This document shows positions 1 to 8,115 of a stretch of DNA of 32,183 bases, one piece after another. Below the pieces are notes generated by a model, which did not search any database, had not been told where the DNA came from, and saw only the letters and a list, made by a program, of their open reading frames with translations. The DNA is from Acidimicrobiales bacterium (lineage in GTDB: Bacteria > Actinomycetota > Acidimicrobiia > Acidimicrobiales > Iamiaceae): assembly GCA_012513855.1 (NCBI GenBank), contig JAAZBK010000315.1:1-32183 (forward strand), read 5' to 3'. The translations under genes and the position numbers were made by a program. Position 1 is the first letter of the stretch. The number at the start of each line of letters is the position of its first letter.

Positions 1-2
1 AG

Positions 3-392
3 GTGATCGACCGGACCGGCGCCCTGGAGAGGGTGTGCATCGGCTCCTTCTCCGACGAGCGCATCGAGCGCCTCAAGGCTGCGTTGGGGCCCAAACTGTG
101 CACCTCACTCGGGCCGAAGGGGGTGGCGCGGCTCCGCGCCGGTTCGTTCGGGCTGCCGTCGGGCCGGGTCGAGGGGGCCTGCGTCCAGGTACCGCACCGG
201 TTGAAGGGCGTCCGCCTGGTCGACGACCGGTTCGTGTCGCGGGCCCACGCCGCCGGGCTGCAGGTGCACGTGTGGACCATCGACGACCCGGCCGAGATGC
301 ACGAACTGCTCGACCGGGGCGTCGACGGGATCATGACCGATCGGCCGGCCACCCTGCGCGAGGTGCTCGAGTCCCGCGGCGCCTGGTTCTAG
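3..392 (+). CDS. Glycerophosphodiester phosphodiesterase (GDPD) family, C-terminal part; CDS enters from the left edge
   Basis: Translation ends ...AAGLQVHVWTIDDPAEMHELLDRGVDGIMTDRPATLREVLESRG, the typical GDPD C-terminal 'V..WT.....M..L...GVDGI.TD.P' motif; ORF open at the window start. Confidence 0.85.
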   Translation: MIDRTGALERVCIGSFSDERIERLKAALGPKLCTSLGPKGVARLRAGSFGLPSGRVEGACVQVPHRLKGVRLVDDRFVSRAHAAGLQVHVWTIDDPAEMHELLDRGVDGIMTDRPATLREVLESRGAWF

Positions 393-1774
393 GACCCGCT
401 CGGCAGCAACACGCCCGGGTTGCAGATCCCGTCGGGGTCGAGGGCTCGCTTCACCGCGACCATGGCGGAGACGTCGGCGGGCCCCCTGGCCAGGTGGAGC
501 CAGCGGCGCTTGGCCCGGCCGATCCCGTGCTCGGCCGAGATGCTGCCACCCCGATCGGCCACGTCGACCAGGACGGCCTCGTCGACCGAGTCGTCGCCCG
601 GCTCGATGCCGGTGACGTTCACGTGGACGTTGCCGTCGCCCGCGTGGCCGAAGCACCAGGTCCGAGCCTCGGGTGCCACCGACGCCACCAGCTCTGGCAC
701 CTCGGTCACGAAATCGGCGAGGGATCGCGGAGGCAAGGTGACGTCGAGCTTGTGGGCGGGGCCGACCCGGGCGATGGCCTCGGTGTGGAGCTCCCGGTAC
801 CGCCAGAGCTCGCGACGCTGACGTTCATCGGTGGCCACCACCACCTCGACCACGCCGTCCATCGACGTCAGCACCCCGTCGAGCAGGGCGTGCGGATCCG
901 CCCTAGACGCCACCTCCACCAGCAGGGTCGCCGGTGCCGGTGTGGCGAAGGGAACCATCAGACCCATCGATGAGCAGACGAGCGCCAGTCCGGCATCGAC
1001 CATGAGCTCCACGGCTTCCAGCTCCACCACCTCGCGGCGAAGGGTGGTGGCCGCCGACACCGCCGAGCCGATCGACCCGAAGGCGACCAGAACGCAGGAT
1101 GCGGGCGCCCGCGGCGGTACGAGCCGCAACCTCGCTCGGGTGACGAGACCGAGGGTGCCCTCGCTGCCGCAGAGCAGCGCACCCAGGTCGTAGCCGGTGT
1201 TGTCCTTCTCCACCGCCGGCAGGTGGCTGATCACCTCGGAGGTGCCGAGCACGGCTTCGACCCCCAACAGCTGGCGTCGGGTACCACCGTGGCGGATGAA
1301 GCGGAGACCGCCGGCGTCGGTGGCCACCGATCCCCCGACGGTTGCGGTGTCCCTGGCCGACCAGTCGACCCCGTACTGCCACCCCGCCGCCGCGGCCGCC
1401 GCCTGCACGGCCCCGATGGTGGCCCCCGCTCCGGCGGTGAGCTGGCCCGAGGTGGCGTCGATGTCGTCCACCCCGTCGAACCGGGTGAGGTCGACCACCA
1501 CTCCGCCGTCGAGGGGCACCGCTCCCCCGACCAGGCCGGTGTTGCCGCCCTGGGGGACCAGGGCCACGCCCAACTCCCGGGCGGCGGCCACCAGAGCGGC
1601 CACCTCGGCCACGCGGCCGGGCCTCACCACAGGTGCGGGGCGGGCCCGAAAGCGCCCGGTCCAGTCGACCGAGCGCGAAGCGGTGAGGTCGGGGTCGGTC
1701 AGCACGTGGGTGCGGCCGACTATGCCGACCGCCCGTGCGACCATGGCGGCCACCGGCTCGGAGGAATCGACCAT
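389..1774 (-). CDS. FAD-binding oxidase / FAD-linked oxidase (GlcD/D-lactate dehydrogenase type)
   Basis: RPGRVAEVAALVAAARELGVALVPQGGNTGLVGGAVP (FAD_binding_4 PP-loop) and C-terminal HAGDGNVHVNV...ISAEHGIGRAKRRWL motif. Start at ATG 1774 (MVDSSEPVAAM) chosen; the ORF extension to 2212 has no family similarity. Confidence 0.93.
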   Translation of the reverse strand: MVDSSEPVAAMVARAVGIVGRTHVLTDPDLTASRSVDWTGRFRARPAPVVRPGRVAEVAALVAAARELGVALVPQGGNTGLVGGAVPLDGGVVVDLTRFDGVDDIDATSGQLTAGAGATIGAVQAAAAAAGWQYGVDWSARDTATVGGSVATDAGGLRFIRHGGTRRQLLGVEAVLGTSEVISHLPAVEKDNTGYDLGALLCGSEGTLGLVTRARLRLVPPRAPASCVLVAFGSIGSAVSAATTLRREVVELEAVELMVDAGLALVCSSMGLMVPFATPAPATLLVEVASRADPHALLDGVLTSMDGVVEVVVATDERQRRELWRYRELHTEAIARVGPAHKLDVTLPPRSLADFVTEVPELVASVAPEARTWCFGHAGDGNVHVNVTGIEPGDDSVDEAVLVDVADRGGSISAEHGIGRAKRRWLHLARGPADVSAMVAVKRALDPDGICNPGVLLPSGS

Positions 1775-1924
1775 GGAGATCGGTCTAGTTCGTCGGAGTT
1801 GCGCGTTCGCCACCCGTGCCGGCCGGCCTGTGTACGACCTGTGCACGACCATGTGAGGATCGGGTGGCTTCCTGGGGAGAACTGGAAAGGTTCGGGGACA
1901 ACCCTGTGAACTGAGGGATATCGC

Positions 1925-2300
1925 TTGACCGAGGTCCCGAGCGGGTCCATGGTGGGCCTCGTCAGGAACGCAGCGAGCGATCCGGACACCGGGCAAGAAG
2001 CCCCCGGTCACCAGCCAGCGGTTCGCCGCAGGGCAGAGGTCGAGGGTGGTCCGAGGTCCAGGTCGGTCGAGTGCACCAGACGCCGGTTCGGAACCGGTCG
2101 CCGGTCCCTCGGGACAGGTGGACGGAATCGGGCCGGGAGCCGATCCCGGCTCGGAGCCCATCGCCCTCGGGTGGTGGACACCGAGTGCAGGTTCGATCGG
2201 CGGGTCACCCAACGGTCGCCTCCGGGCGAGCGGAACGGGAGCCCGAACGGTCGGCCCCGAGGAGCTGGCTGGCGCAAGCCGGTCGGTTACTCGGGGCCAC
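1925..2300 (+). ncRNA. Candidate structured RNA / 5' leader, unknown family
   Basis: Dense series of local hairpins read on the + strand, including 2253-2298 (GGCCCCGAG/CTCGGGGCC outer stem, inner helix capped by a GCAA tetraloop), 2132-2150 GCCGGGA-GCCGA-TCCCGGC, 1987-2007, 2018-2029, 2083-2097, 2217-2228. No convincing coding frame. Confidence 0.35.
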
Positions 2301-2401
2301 CACCGTTTTCGCCCTCGTGACGTTCGTCATGGGACCTCGAGGGTCGTCCGCGTCGCGGTAGTCCGAACGCCCCACCGACAGGGCCATTCGACCCGTATCG
2401 G

Positions 2402-2419
2402 GACCCTTCCGGGAGGGTC
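2402..2419 (+). promoter_or_regulatory. Hairpin in the leader upstream of the first SBP (possible attenuator or processing site)
   Basis: GACCCT TCCGGG AGGGTC, perfect 6-bp stem (extendable by T-G and C-G); no T-tract follows. Confidence 0.3.
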
Positions 2420-2519
2420 GTTCGGCTCAAAGTGCTGAAGACGGTTCAAGATCGGGTCCCAGCATCCGTATGTTCACCTAAGGGTCATCAGCTGAGTACC
2501 GACCCGGGGAGGCATCATC

Positions 2520-4223
2520 ATGGGCAGACTGACCCGATCGGCCGTCGGCGCCCTCGCGATCCTGTCGCTCGTGGTGGCCTCGTGCGGAGGCGACGACGAC
2601 GCGGCCGACCAGAACCCGTCGGTCGACATCGGCGGCGAACCCGTCGAGAGCGGCTTCCCCGCTGACCCCGAGCCCCAGCGCGGCGGACAGCTCGTCTACG
2701 GCCTCGAGGCCGACACCGACAACTTCTGCCTCCCCGAGGCCCAACTGGCCATCTCGGGCATCCAGGTCGCCCGGGCGATCTTCGACCCCCTGGTGGTGCC
2801 CGACGGCGAGGGCGGGTACTCCCCCTACCTGGCCAAGTCGGTGACACCGAGCAACCAGTACAAGACCTGGACCATCGAGCTGCGGCCCGGCGTCACGTTC
2901 CACGACGGCACGAGGCTCGACGCCACGGTGGTGAAGAACAACCTCGATGCCTACCGCGGCCAGTACGAGGGCCGGAACTCGCTGTTGCTCGCCTTCGCGT
3001 ACAGCGACATCGCCGACGTGCAGGTGCGAGACGAGCTGACGGTCGTCGTCACCACCAAGGTGCCGTGGGTGAAGTTCGACGCCGCCCTCTACAACTCGGG
3101 CCGGGTCCTGATGGTCTCCCAGTCCCAGCTCGACGCGTCCACGGAGTCCTGCGCCACCGAGCCGGTGGGCACCGGCCCCTTCGTCCTGAGCTCCTGGGAT
3201 CAGGGGAGCAGCATGAAGCTGAAGCGCAACGACCGCTACTGGGTCAAGGCTCCCGACGGCAAGCCCTACCCGTACGTGGGGGCGCTCGAGTTCCGTCCCA
3301 TCTCCAACGACGAGGAACGGGTGGCCGAGCTGCGCCGGGGCGACATCAACATCATGCACTCGAGCTCGTCGTCTGACATCTCTGGGAACCTGACCCAGCT
3401 GCGCGACGCCGGGGCCATAAACCTGGTGGTCAGCCGGGAGTACACCGAGACGATGTACTTCATGCTCAACGTCGACTCCACGCCGTTCGACGTGCGGGAG
3501 AACCGGGTGGCGGTGGCCCAGGCCATCGACCGGGAGAAGATCAACGAGGTCGCCAACCTCTCGTTCCCCGAGCTGGCCGACGGCCCGTTCGCCGAAGGCG
3601 TGTCCGGCTACCTGGAGGAGAACGGCTTCCCGGCCCACGACGCGGAAGCTGCCAAAGCCCACGTCGCCGAGATGAAGGAGAGCGGGGGCGACACCGCGTT
3701 CCGCCTCCTGTCCAGCAACAACCCGTCGACGATCCGCGTCTCGGTGCTGGCCAAGCGCATGCTCGAGGACGCCGGCTTCACCGTGGAGCTCGAGGTCGAG
3801 CGCCAGGTCGACCTGATCTCGCGTGCCATCAGCGGCGACTACGACATGTTGTTCTTCCGGAACCAGCCCGGCGACGACCCCGACAGCAACCGCATCTGGT
3901 GGTACGGCGGCGAGGACGGCGCGTCGAACCTGGTGAACTTCGGACGCTTCGACGACGACGTCATCGACGAGAACCTCGACATCGGCAGGCAGAACCCCGA
4001 TGAGGCGGCCCGGCAGGCGGCCTATGAGACCGTCAACCGACGCATGGGCGAGCAGGTCTACAACATCTACCTCTTCTACCAACCGTGGGCCGTGGCGATG
4101 TCGTCTGACGTGCACGGCGTCTTCGGCCCGGAGCTTCCCGCCGGTGACCCTGCCTCCAAGCGCCTCGTCACCGGTCATCCCCTGCTCGGCCTCTGGATCG
4201 ACGGGAGCACCGCAGGCGGCTGA
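2520..4223 (+). CDS. ABC transporter substrate-binding lipoprotein, family 5 (peptide/nickel-type) - paralogue 1
   Basis: Lipobox LVVASC; RGGQLVYGLEADTDNF, TWTIELRPGVTFHDGT, VGTGPFVLSSW, NQPGDDPD motifs; RBS-like GGGGAGG upstream of ATG. Confidence 0.95.
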   Translation: MGRLTRSAVGALAILSLVVASCGGDDDAADQNPSVDIGGEPVESGFPADPEPQRGGQLVYGLEADTDNFCLPEAQLAISGIQVARAIFDPLVVPDGEGGYSPYLAKSVTPSNQYKTWTIELRPGVTFHDGTRLDATVVKNNLDAYRGQYEGRNSLLLAFAYSDIADVQVRDELTVVVTTKVPWVKFDAALYNSGRVLMVSQSQLDASTESCATEPVGTGPFVLSSWDQGSSMKLKRNDRYWVKAPDGKPYPYVGALEFRPISNDEERVAELRRGDINIMHSSSSSDISGNLTQLRDAGAINLVVSREYTETMYFMLNVDSTPFDVRENRVAVAQAIDREKINEVANLSFPELADGPFAEGVSGYLEENGFPAHDAEAAKAHVAEMKESGGDTAFRLLSSNNPSTIRVSVLAKRMLEDAGFTVELEVERQVDLISRAISGDYDMLFFRNQPGDDPDSNRIWWYGGEDGASNLVNFGRFDDDVIDENLDIGRQNPDEAARQAAYETVNRRMGEQVYNIYLFYQPWAVAMSSDVHGVFGPELPAGDPASKRLVTGHPLLGLWIDGSTAGG

Positions 4224-4327
4224 AGGCCCGTCGCTGAGGCGCCCGTGGCGGTGACGACCGTCGCAGCGCGCCGATTTGTTCCGGTGCTCGCTTGAGCAAA
4301 GCCGCCTTCGAGCCGAAGTGCTAGGTC

Positions 4328-6064
4328 ATGCACTGCCTTCCCCCGCACGACCGCCAGCGACCGCCCACGTCATCGGACCGCCGGTGGCGATCGAGGCTCG
4401 CCACCTTGTTGGCGGCATCCACCCTGCTCGTGGCCGGCTGCGGCGACGACTCCTCCGGTGGAGCGGTGGCCCAGCGCTCCGACCTGCGCATCGACCAGAT
4501 CGGCGAAGCCGTCGAGAGCGGCCTGCCGGAGGATGCCAAGCCGGTTCGCGGCGGGCAGATCGTGTACGGCCTGGAGGCTGAGACGAGCCACTTCTGCCTG
4601 TCGTCAGCCCAGGTTGCGGTCTCGGGCATGCAGGTGATGCGAGCGATCTACGACCCGCTCGTGGTCCCCGATGCCGAGGGGAACTACCGGCCGTACCTGG
4701 CCGACTCGGTCGAGCCCGACGCCACCTACGAGACGTGGACGATCAAGCTCCGCCCCGGGATCGTGTTCCACGACGAGTCTCCGCTCACCGCCGAGGTCGT
4801 GAAGAACAACCTCGACGCCTACCGGGGTGAGTACCCGGGCCGCAGCTCAGACCTGTTCCTCTTCGCCTTCGACAACATCGAGTCGATCTCGGTGGTGAAC
4901 GAGCTCACCCTGAAGGTGAGCACCAAGGTCCCCTGGGTGGCATTCCGGGCCGCCCTCTACAACTCGGGCCGCGTCGGGATCATGGCCCAGGCGCAGCTGG
5001 ACGCCGACGTCGATCGGTGCGAGACGCATCCGGTGGGCACCGGACCGTTCGAGTTCGTGTCGTGGACCTACGGCGATTCCTTGAACGTGGTCAGCAATCC
5101 CGACTACTGGCAGGACGCTCCCGACGGAGAGCCCTACCCCTACGTCGACGCCATCGAGTTCCGTCCCATCCCCAACGCCGATCAGAGGTTGAGCGCACTG
5201 GTGCAGGGCGACATCAACATGCTTCACACCTCGGTGATCTCCGACATGGTGAGCAACCTGCCAGACCTGGTGGCGGACGGAGCGGTGAACACCCTCGTCT
5301 CCGACGACTTCACCGAGACCGCCTACACGATGTTCAACGTCGCCGAGCCACCGTTCGACCGGCGTGAGGCCAGGATCGCGTTCGCCCACGCGGTGGATCG
5401 GAACAAGCTCAACGAGGTGGCCAACAAGGGCGGCGCCGCCCTGGCCGACGGCCCCTTCCCGCCCGGGGTGCCCGGCTACGTGGAGGAATCGGGTCGACCC
5501 GGATACGACCCGGAGAAGGCCAAGGCCATGGTGGCCGATCTGAAGGCCGAGGGCGTCGACATGTCGTTCACCTTCCTCGACACCGCGGATCCGGCCAGCC
5601 TCCGGGCCACCGTCCTGGCCGTGGAGATGCTCGAGGAGGCCGGGTTCGAGGTGAAGCTGGTGATCGAGGACGAGGAGACGCTGATCGAGCGCGCGATCGC
5701 CGGCGACTTCCAGGCCGCGGCCTTCCGAAACCAGCCCGGCGACGATCCCGACATGAACTACATGTGGTGGTACGGCGAGGGGAACCCGGTGAACTTCGCC
5801 CGCTTCGACGACCCCGTGATCAACGAGGCCCTGAGGAAGGGCCGCAGCGAACCCGACGAGGAGGAGCGCCGCGAGCTCTACGAGGCGATCCACCAGCAGA
5901 TGGCGCAGGAGGTCTACTACTCCTACAACTGGTACGTGCCGTGGGCCGTCGCCGAGGCTGCCAACGTCCACGGCATCCTCGGTCCCGACCTCCCGAGCGG
6001 CCACGCATCCAGCACCCGCCTCGGAAGCGCCCACCCCCTGCACGGCGTGTGGATCTCGAACTGA
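4328..6064 (+). CDS. ABC transporter substrate-binding lipoprotein, family 5 - paralogue 2
   Basis: Lipobox LLVAGC; closely parallels paralogue 1 over its full length (VYGLEAETSHFCL, KNNLDAYRG, VGTGPFEFVSW, NQPGDDPD). N-terminal start uncertain. Confidence 0.93.
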   Translation: MHCLPPHDRQRPPTSSDRRWRSRLATLLAASTLLVAGCGDDSSGGAVAQRSDLRIDQIGEAVESGLPEDAKPVRGGQIVYGLEAETSHFCLSSAQVAVSGMQVMRAIYDPLVVPDAEGNYRPYLADSVEPDATYETWTIKLRPGIVFHDESPLTAEVVKNNLDAYRGEYPGRSSDLFLFAFDNIESISVVNELTLKVSTKVPWVAFRAALYNSGRVGIMAQAQLDADVDRCETHPVGTGPFEFVSWTYGDSLNVVSNPDYWQDAPDGEPYPYVDAIEFRPIPNADQRLSALVQGDINMLHTSVISDMVSNLPDLVADGAVNTLVSDDFTETAYTMFNVAEPPFDRREARIAFAHAVDRNKLNEVANKGGAALADGPFPPGVPGYVEESGRPGYDPEKAKAMVADLKAEGVDMSFTFLDTADPASLRATVLAVEMLEEAGFEVKLVIEDEETLIERAIAGDFQAAAFRNQPGDDPDMNYMWWYGEGNPVNFARFDDPVINEALRKGRSEPDEEERRELYEAIHQQMAQEVYYSYNWYVPWAVAEAANVHGILGPDLPSGHASSTRLGSAHPLHGVWISN

Positions 6065-6086
6065 CCGGGTAGCGGACGTCGGTGGC

Positions 6087-6112
6087 CGCACACCCCGCGT
6101 GACCGGGGTGCG
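6087..6112 (+). terminator. Hairpin just downstream of SBP paralogue 2
   Basis: CGCA[CA]CCCCG-CGTGAC-CGGGGTGCG, 9-bp stem with 2-nt bulge, 23 nt after the stop; no T-tract. Confidence 0.4.
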
Positions 6113-6232
6113 ACGCAGCGCCGCGTTCGCACCCGCTATGGTCACCGTCACGCCAAGAGGCCGTGGTCACGTCGAAGTGCCAGGGTCCGCCGGCCACCGG
6201 CCACAGTGCGATATCAAGCAAGGGGATCCTGT

Positions 6233-8008
6233 ATGTCAATCCGAGCGTCACGCTCACGCCGTCGTGCCCGTTCAGGGGCAGCTCTGCTGTTGGCCGCGAG
6301 CCTGTTGGCCGCGGGTTGCGGCGGCTCCAAGTCAGACGACGAATCGAACTCGACCGACCCGACCGCTCAGGGGAACGGCGACGACGGTCTCAACGTCGAG
6401 GCCGGCGAGTCCGGTCTCGAAGAAGCCGGCGAGCCCCAGCGCGGCGGCAAGCTGGTCTACGGGATCGAGGGCGAGTCCAGCGCCGGCTGGTGCCTCTCGG
6501 AGGCCCAGCTCGCCATCTCGGGGATGATGGTGGCCCGGGCGTTCTACGACACCCTCACCGTGCCCAACGCCAACGGCGAGTACGTGCCGTACCTGGCTCA
6601 GGACGTCACCCCCAACGACGACTACACGCAGTGGACCATCACCCTCCGCGAGGGCATCAAGTTCCACGACGGCACCGACCTCACCGCCGAGGTGGTCAAG
6701 AACAACCTCGACGCCTACCGCGGCGCCTACGAGGGGCGGGCCTCCACGCTGTTCCTGTTCGTGTTGCAGGACATCGACTCCACCGAGGTCACCGCGCCCG
6801 ACACGGTGCAGGTGAACATGAAGCGCCCGTGGGTCTCGTTCCCGGCGTTCCTGTTCAGCTCCTCGCGCATGGGGATGATGGCCCAGGCCCAGCTCGACGC
6901 CGATCCCGCCGGTTGCTCCGAGCACCCGATCGGTACCGGTCCCTTCGAGTTCGTCAGCTGGACCCAGAACCAGCAGATGACCGGCAAGGCGTTCGCCGAC
7001 TACTGGCAGATCGCCCCCGACGGCGAGCCCTTCCCCTACGTCGACGAGATCGAGTTCCGGCCGATCCCCGACGGCACGGTGCGCAAGCAGGCCATCCAGA
7101 GCGGTGGCATCAACATCATGCACACCAGCGACGCCGAGCAGATCCAGAACGACTTCTTGAAGATGCGCAACGACGGTGACGTCAACCTGCTCGTCTCGGA
7201 GGCCCAGGCCGAGGTGTCGTTCATCCAGATGAACAGCACGATCCCGCCGTTCAACGACGTGCGCATGCGCCGGGCCCTGGCCATGGGCTCTGACCGCGAA
7301 GACGTGAACCAGCAGGTCAACGCCGGCCTGCCCACGGTGGCCACCGGCCCGTTCGCTCCCGGTACGCCAGGCTTCCTCGAGGATGCCGGCTTCCCCGAGT
7401 ACGACCCGGAGACGGCCAAGGCCCTCGTGGAGGAGTACCTGGCCGAGAACCCGGATCAGCCTGCTTCGTTCACCCTCCTCGCCACCACCGATCCCACCGT
7501 TCGCAAGATCGCCCAGCTCATCCAGCAGCGGGCTCGCGACATCGGTGTCACGGTCGAGATCCAGAGCGTCGAGCAGGCCACCCTCATCGACAGCGCCATC
7601 GCCAAGAACTACCAGGCAATGGTGTTCCGCAACTACCCCGGTGGCGACCCCGACCAGAACTACGTGTGGTGGTACGGCAACGCCAACCCGGTCAACTTCG
7701 GCGGCTGGGACGACCCCGAGCTCAACGCACTGCTCGACGAGGGCCGCGAGACAGCCGACCCCGACGAGCGTGAGAAGATCTACCAGGACGTGAACCGGAT
7801 CATGGCGGAGAAGGTCTACGGCATGTGGTCGTGGTACACGCCTTGGGCCATCGTGCTCGACGACACGGTCCACAACGTCTTCGGTCCTCCGCTGCCCGGC
7901 GACGATCCGTCGCAACCGGGCGACGCCACCACCGACGACGACGCTCGCCGTCCCACACGCGGTCTGGCCGTCGGCCACCCGCTGATCGGCCTGTGGATCG
8001 AGCAGTAG
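6233..8008 (+). CDS. ABC transporter substrate-binding lipoprotein, family 5 - paralogue 3
   Basis: MSIRASRSRRRARSGAALLLAASLLAAGC signal/lipobox; RGGKLVYGIEGESSAGWCL, FHDGTDLTAEVVKNNLDAYRG, IGTGPFEFVSW. ATG 6233 preferred to 6206 (AAGGGGA upstream). Confidence 0.94.
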   Translation: MSIRASRSRRRARSGAALLLAASLLAAGCGGSKSDDESNSTDPTAQGNGDDGLNVEAGESGLEEAGEPQRGGKLVYGIEGESSAGWCLSEAQLAISGMMVARAFYDTLTVPNANGEYVPYLAQDVTPNDDYTQWTITLREGIKFHDGTDLTAEVVKNNLDAYRGAYEGRASTLFLFVLQDIDSTEVTAPDTVQVNMKRPWVSFPAFLFSSSRMGMMAQAQLDADPAGCSEHPIGTGPFEFVSWTQNQQMTGKAFADYWQIAPDGEPFPYVDEIEFRPIPDGTVRKQAIQSGGINIMHTSDAEQIQNDFLKMRNDGDVNLLVSEAQAEVSFIQMNSTIPPFNDVRMRRALAMGSDREDVNQQVNAGLPTVATGPFAPGTPGFLEDAGFPEYDPETAKALVEEYLAENPDQPASFTLLATTDPTVRKIAQLIQQRARDIGVTVEIQSVEQATLIDSAIAKNYQAMVFRNYPGGDPDQNYVWWYGNANPVNFGGWDDPELNALLDEGRETADPDEREKIYQDVNRIMAEKVYGMWSWYTPWAIVLDDTVHNVFGPPLPGDDPSQPGDATTDDDARRPTRGLAVGHPLIGLWIEQ

Positions 8009-8062
8009 GTTCACGACAGCAGTTCCACGACGACACCGTGTCGAGCGTGGATGTCTAGTTGC

Positions 8063-8102
8063 GGTGGGTCGACCGGCTGCTCGCCAGCCGGTCGACCCCA
8101 CC
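8063..8102 (+). promoter_or_regulatory. Long intercistronic hairpin between SBP 3 and the permease gene
   Basis: GGTGGGTCGACCGGCTG-CTCGC-CAGCCGGTCGACC(C)CACC: 17 paired positions, one bulged C, 5-nt loop, ending 13 nt before the permease ATG. Confidence 0.7.
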
Positions 8103-8115
8103 TCGTAGGGGAAAG

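Noticed and set aside
2170-2215. GGTTCGAT resembling a tRNA/tmRNA T-arm
   Set aside because: No acceptor, D or anticodon arms and no tag-peptide ORF or SmpB-associated structure could be found around it.
2261-2290. GAGCTGGCTGGCGCAAGCCGGTCGGTTAC resembles a group II intron domain V (AGC/GUU-like triad, GNRA loop)
   Set aside because: The helix is continuous without the mandatory 2-nt bulge, is enclosed by a 9-bp stem not found in domain V, and there is no intron-encoded protein or domain I/VI context.
1925-2438. Overlapping ORFs (1925-2320, 2046-2438, 2071-2361 on +, 2008-2277 and the N-terminal extension of 389-2212 on -) as genes
   Set aside because: Several incompatible frames are open simultaneously, which is expected at this GC content; translations are Arg/Gly/Pro/Ser-rich with no recognisable domain.
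2478-4178. 566-aa minus-strand ORF antisense to SBP 1 (and similar antisense ORFs at 4847-6151, 6332-8101, 8011-9258, 13098-15227)
   Set aside because: Shadow ORFs opposite well-supported genes; Val/His/Asp/Arg-rich low-complexity translations typical of high-GC antisense frames.
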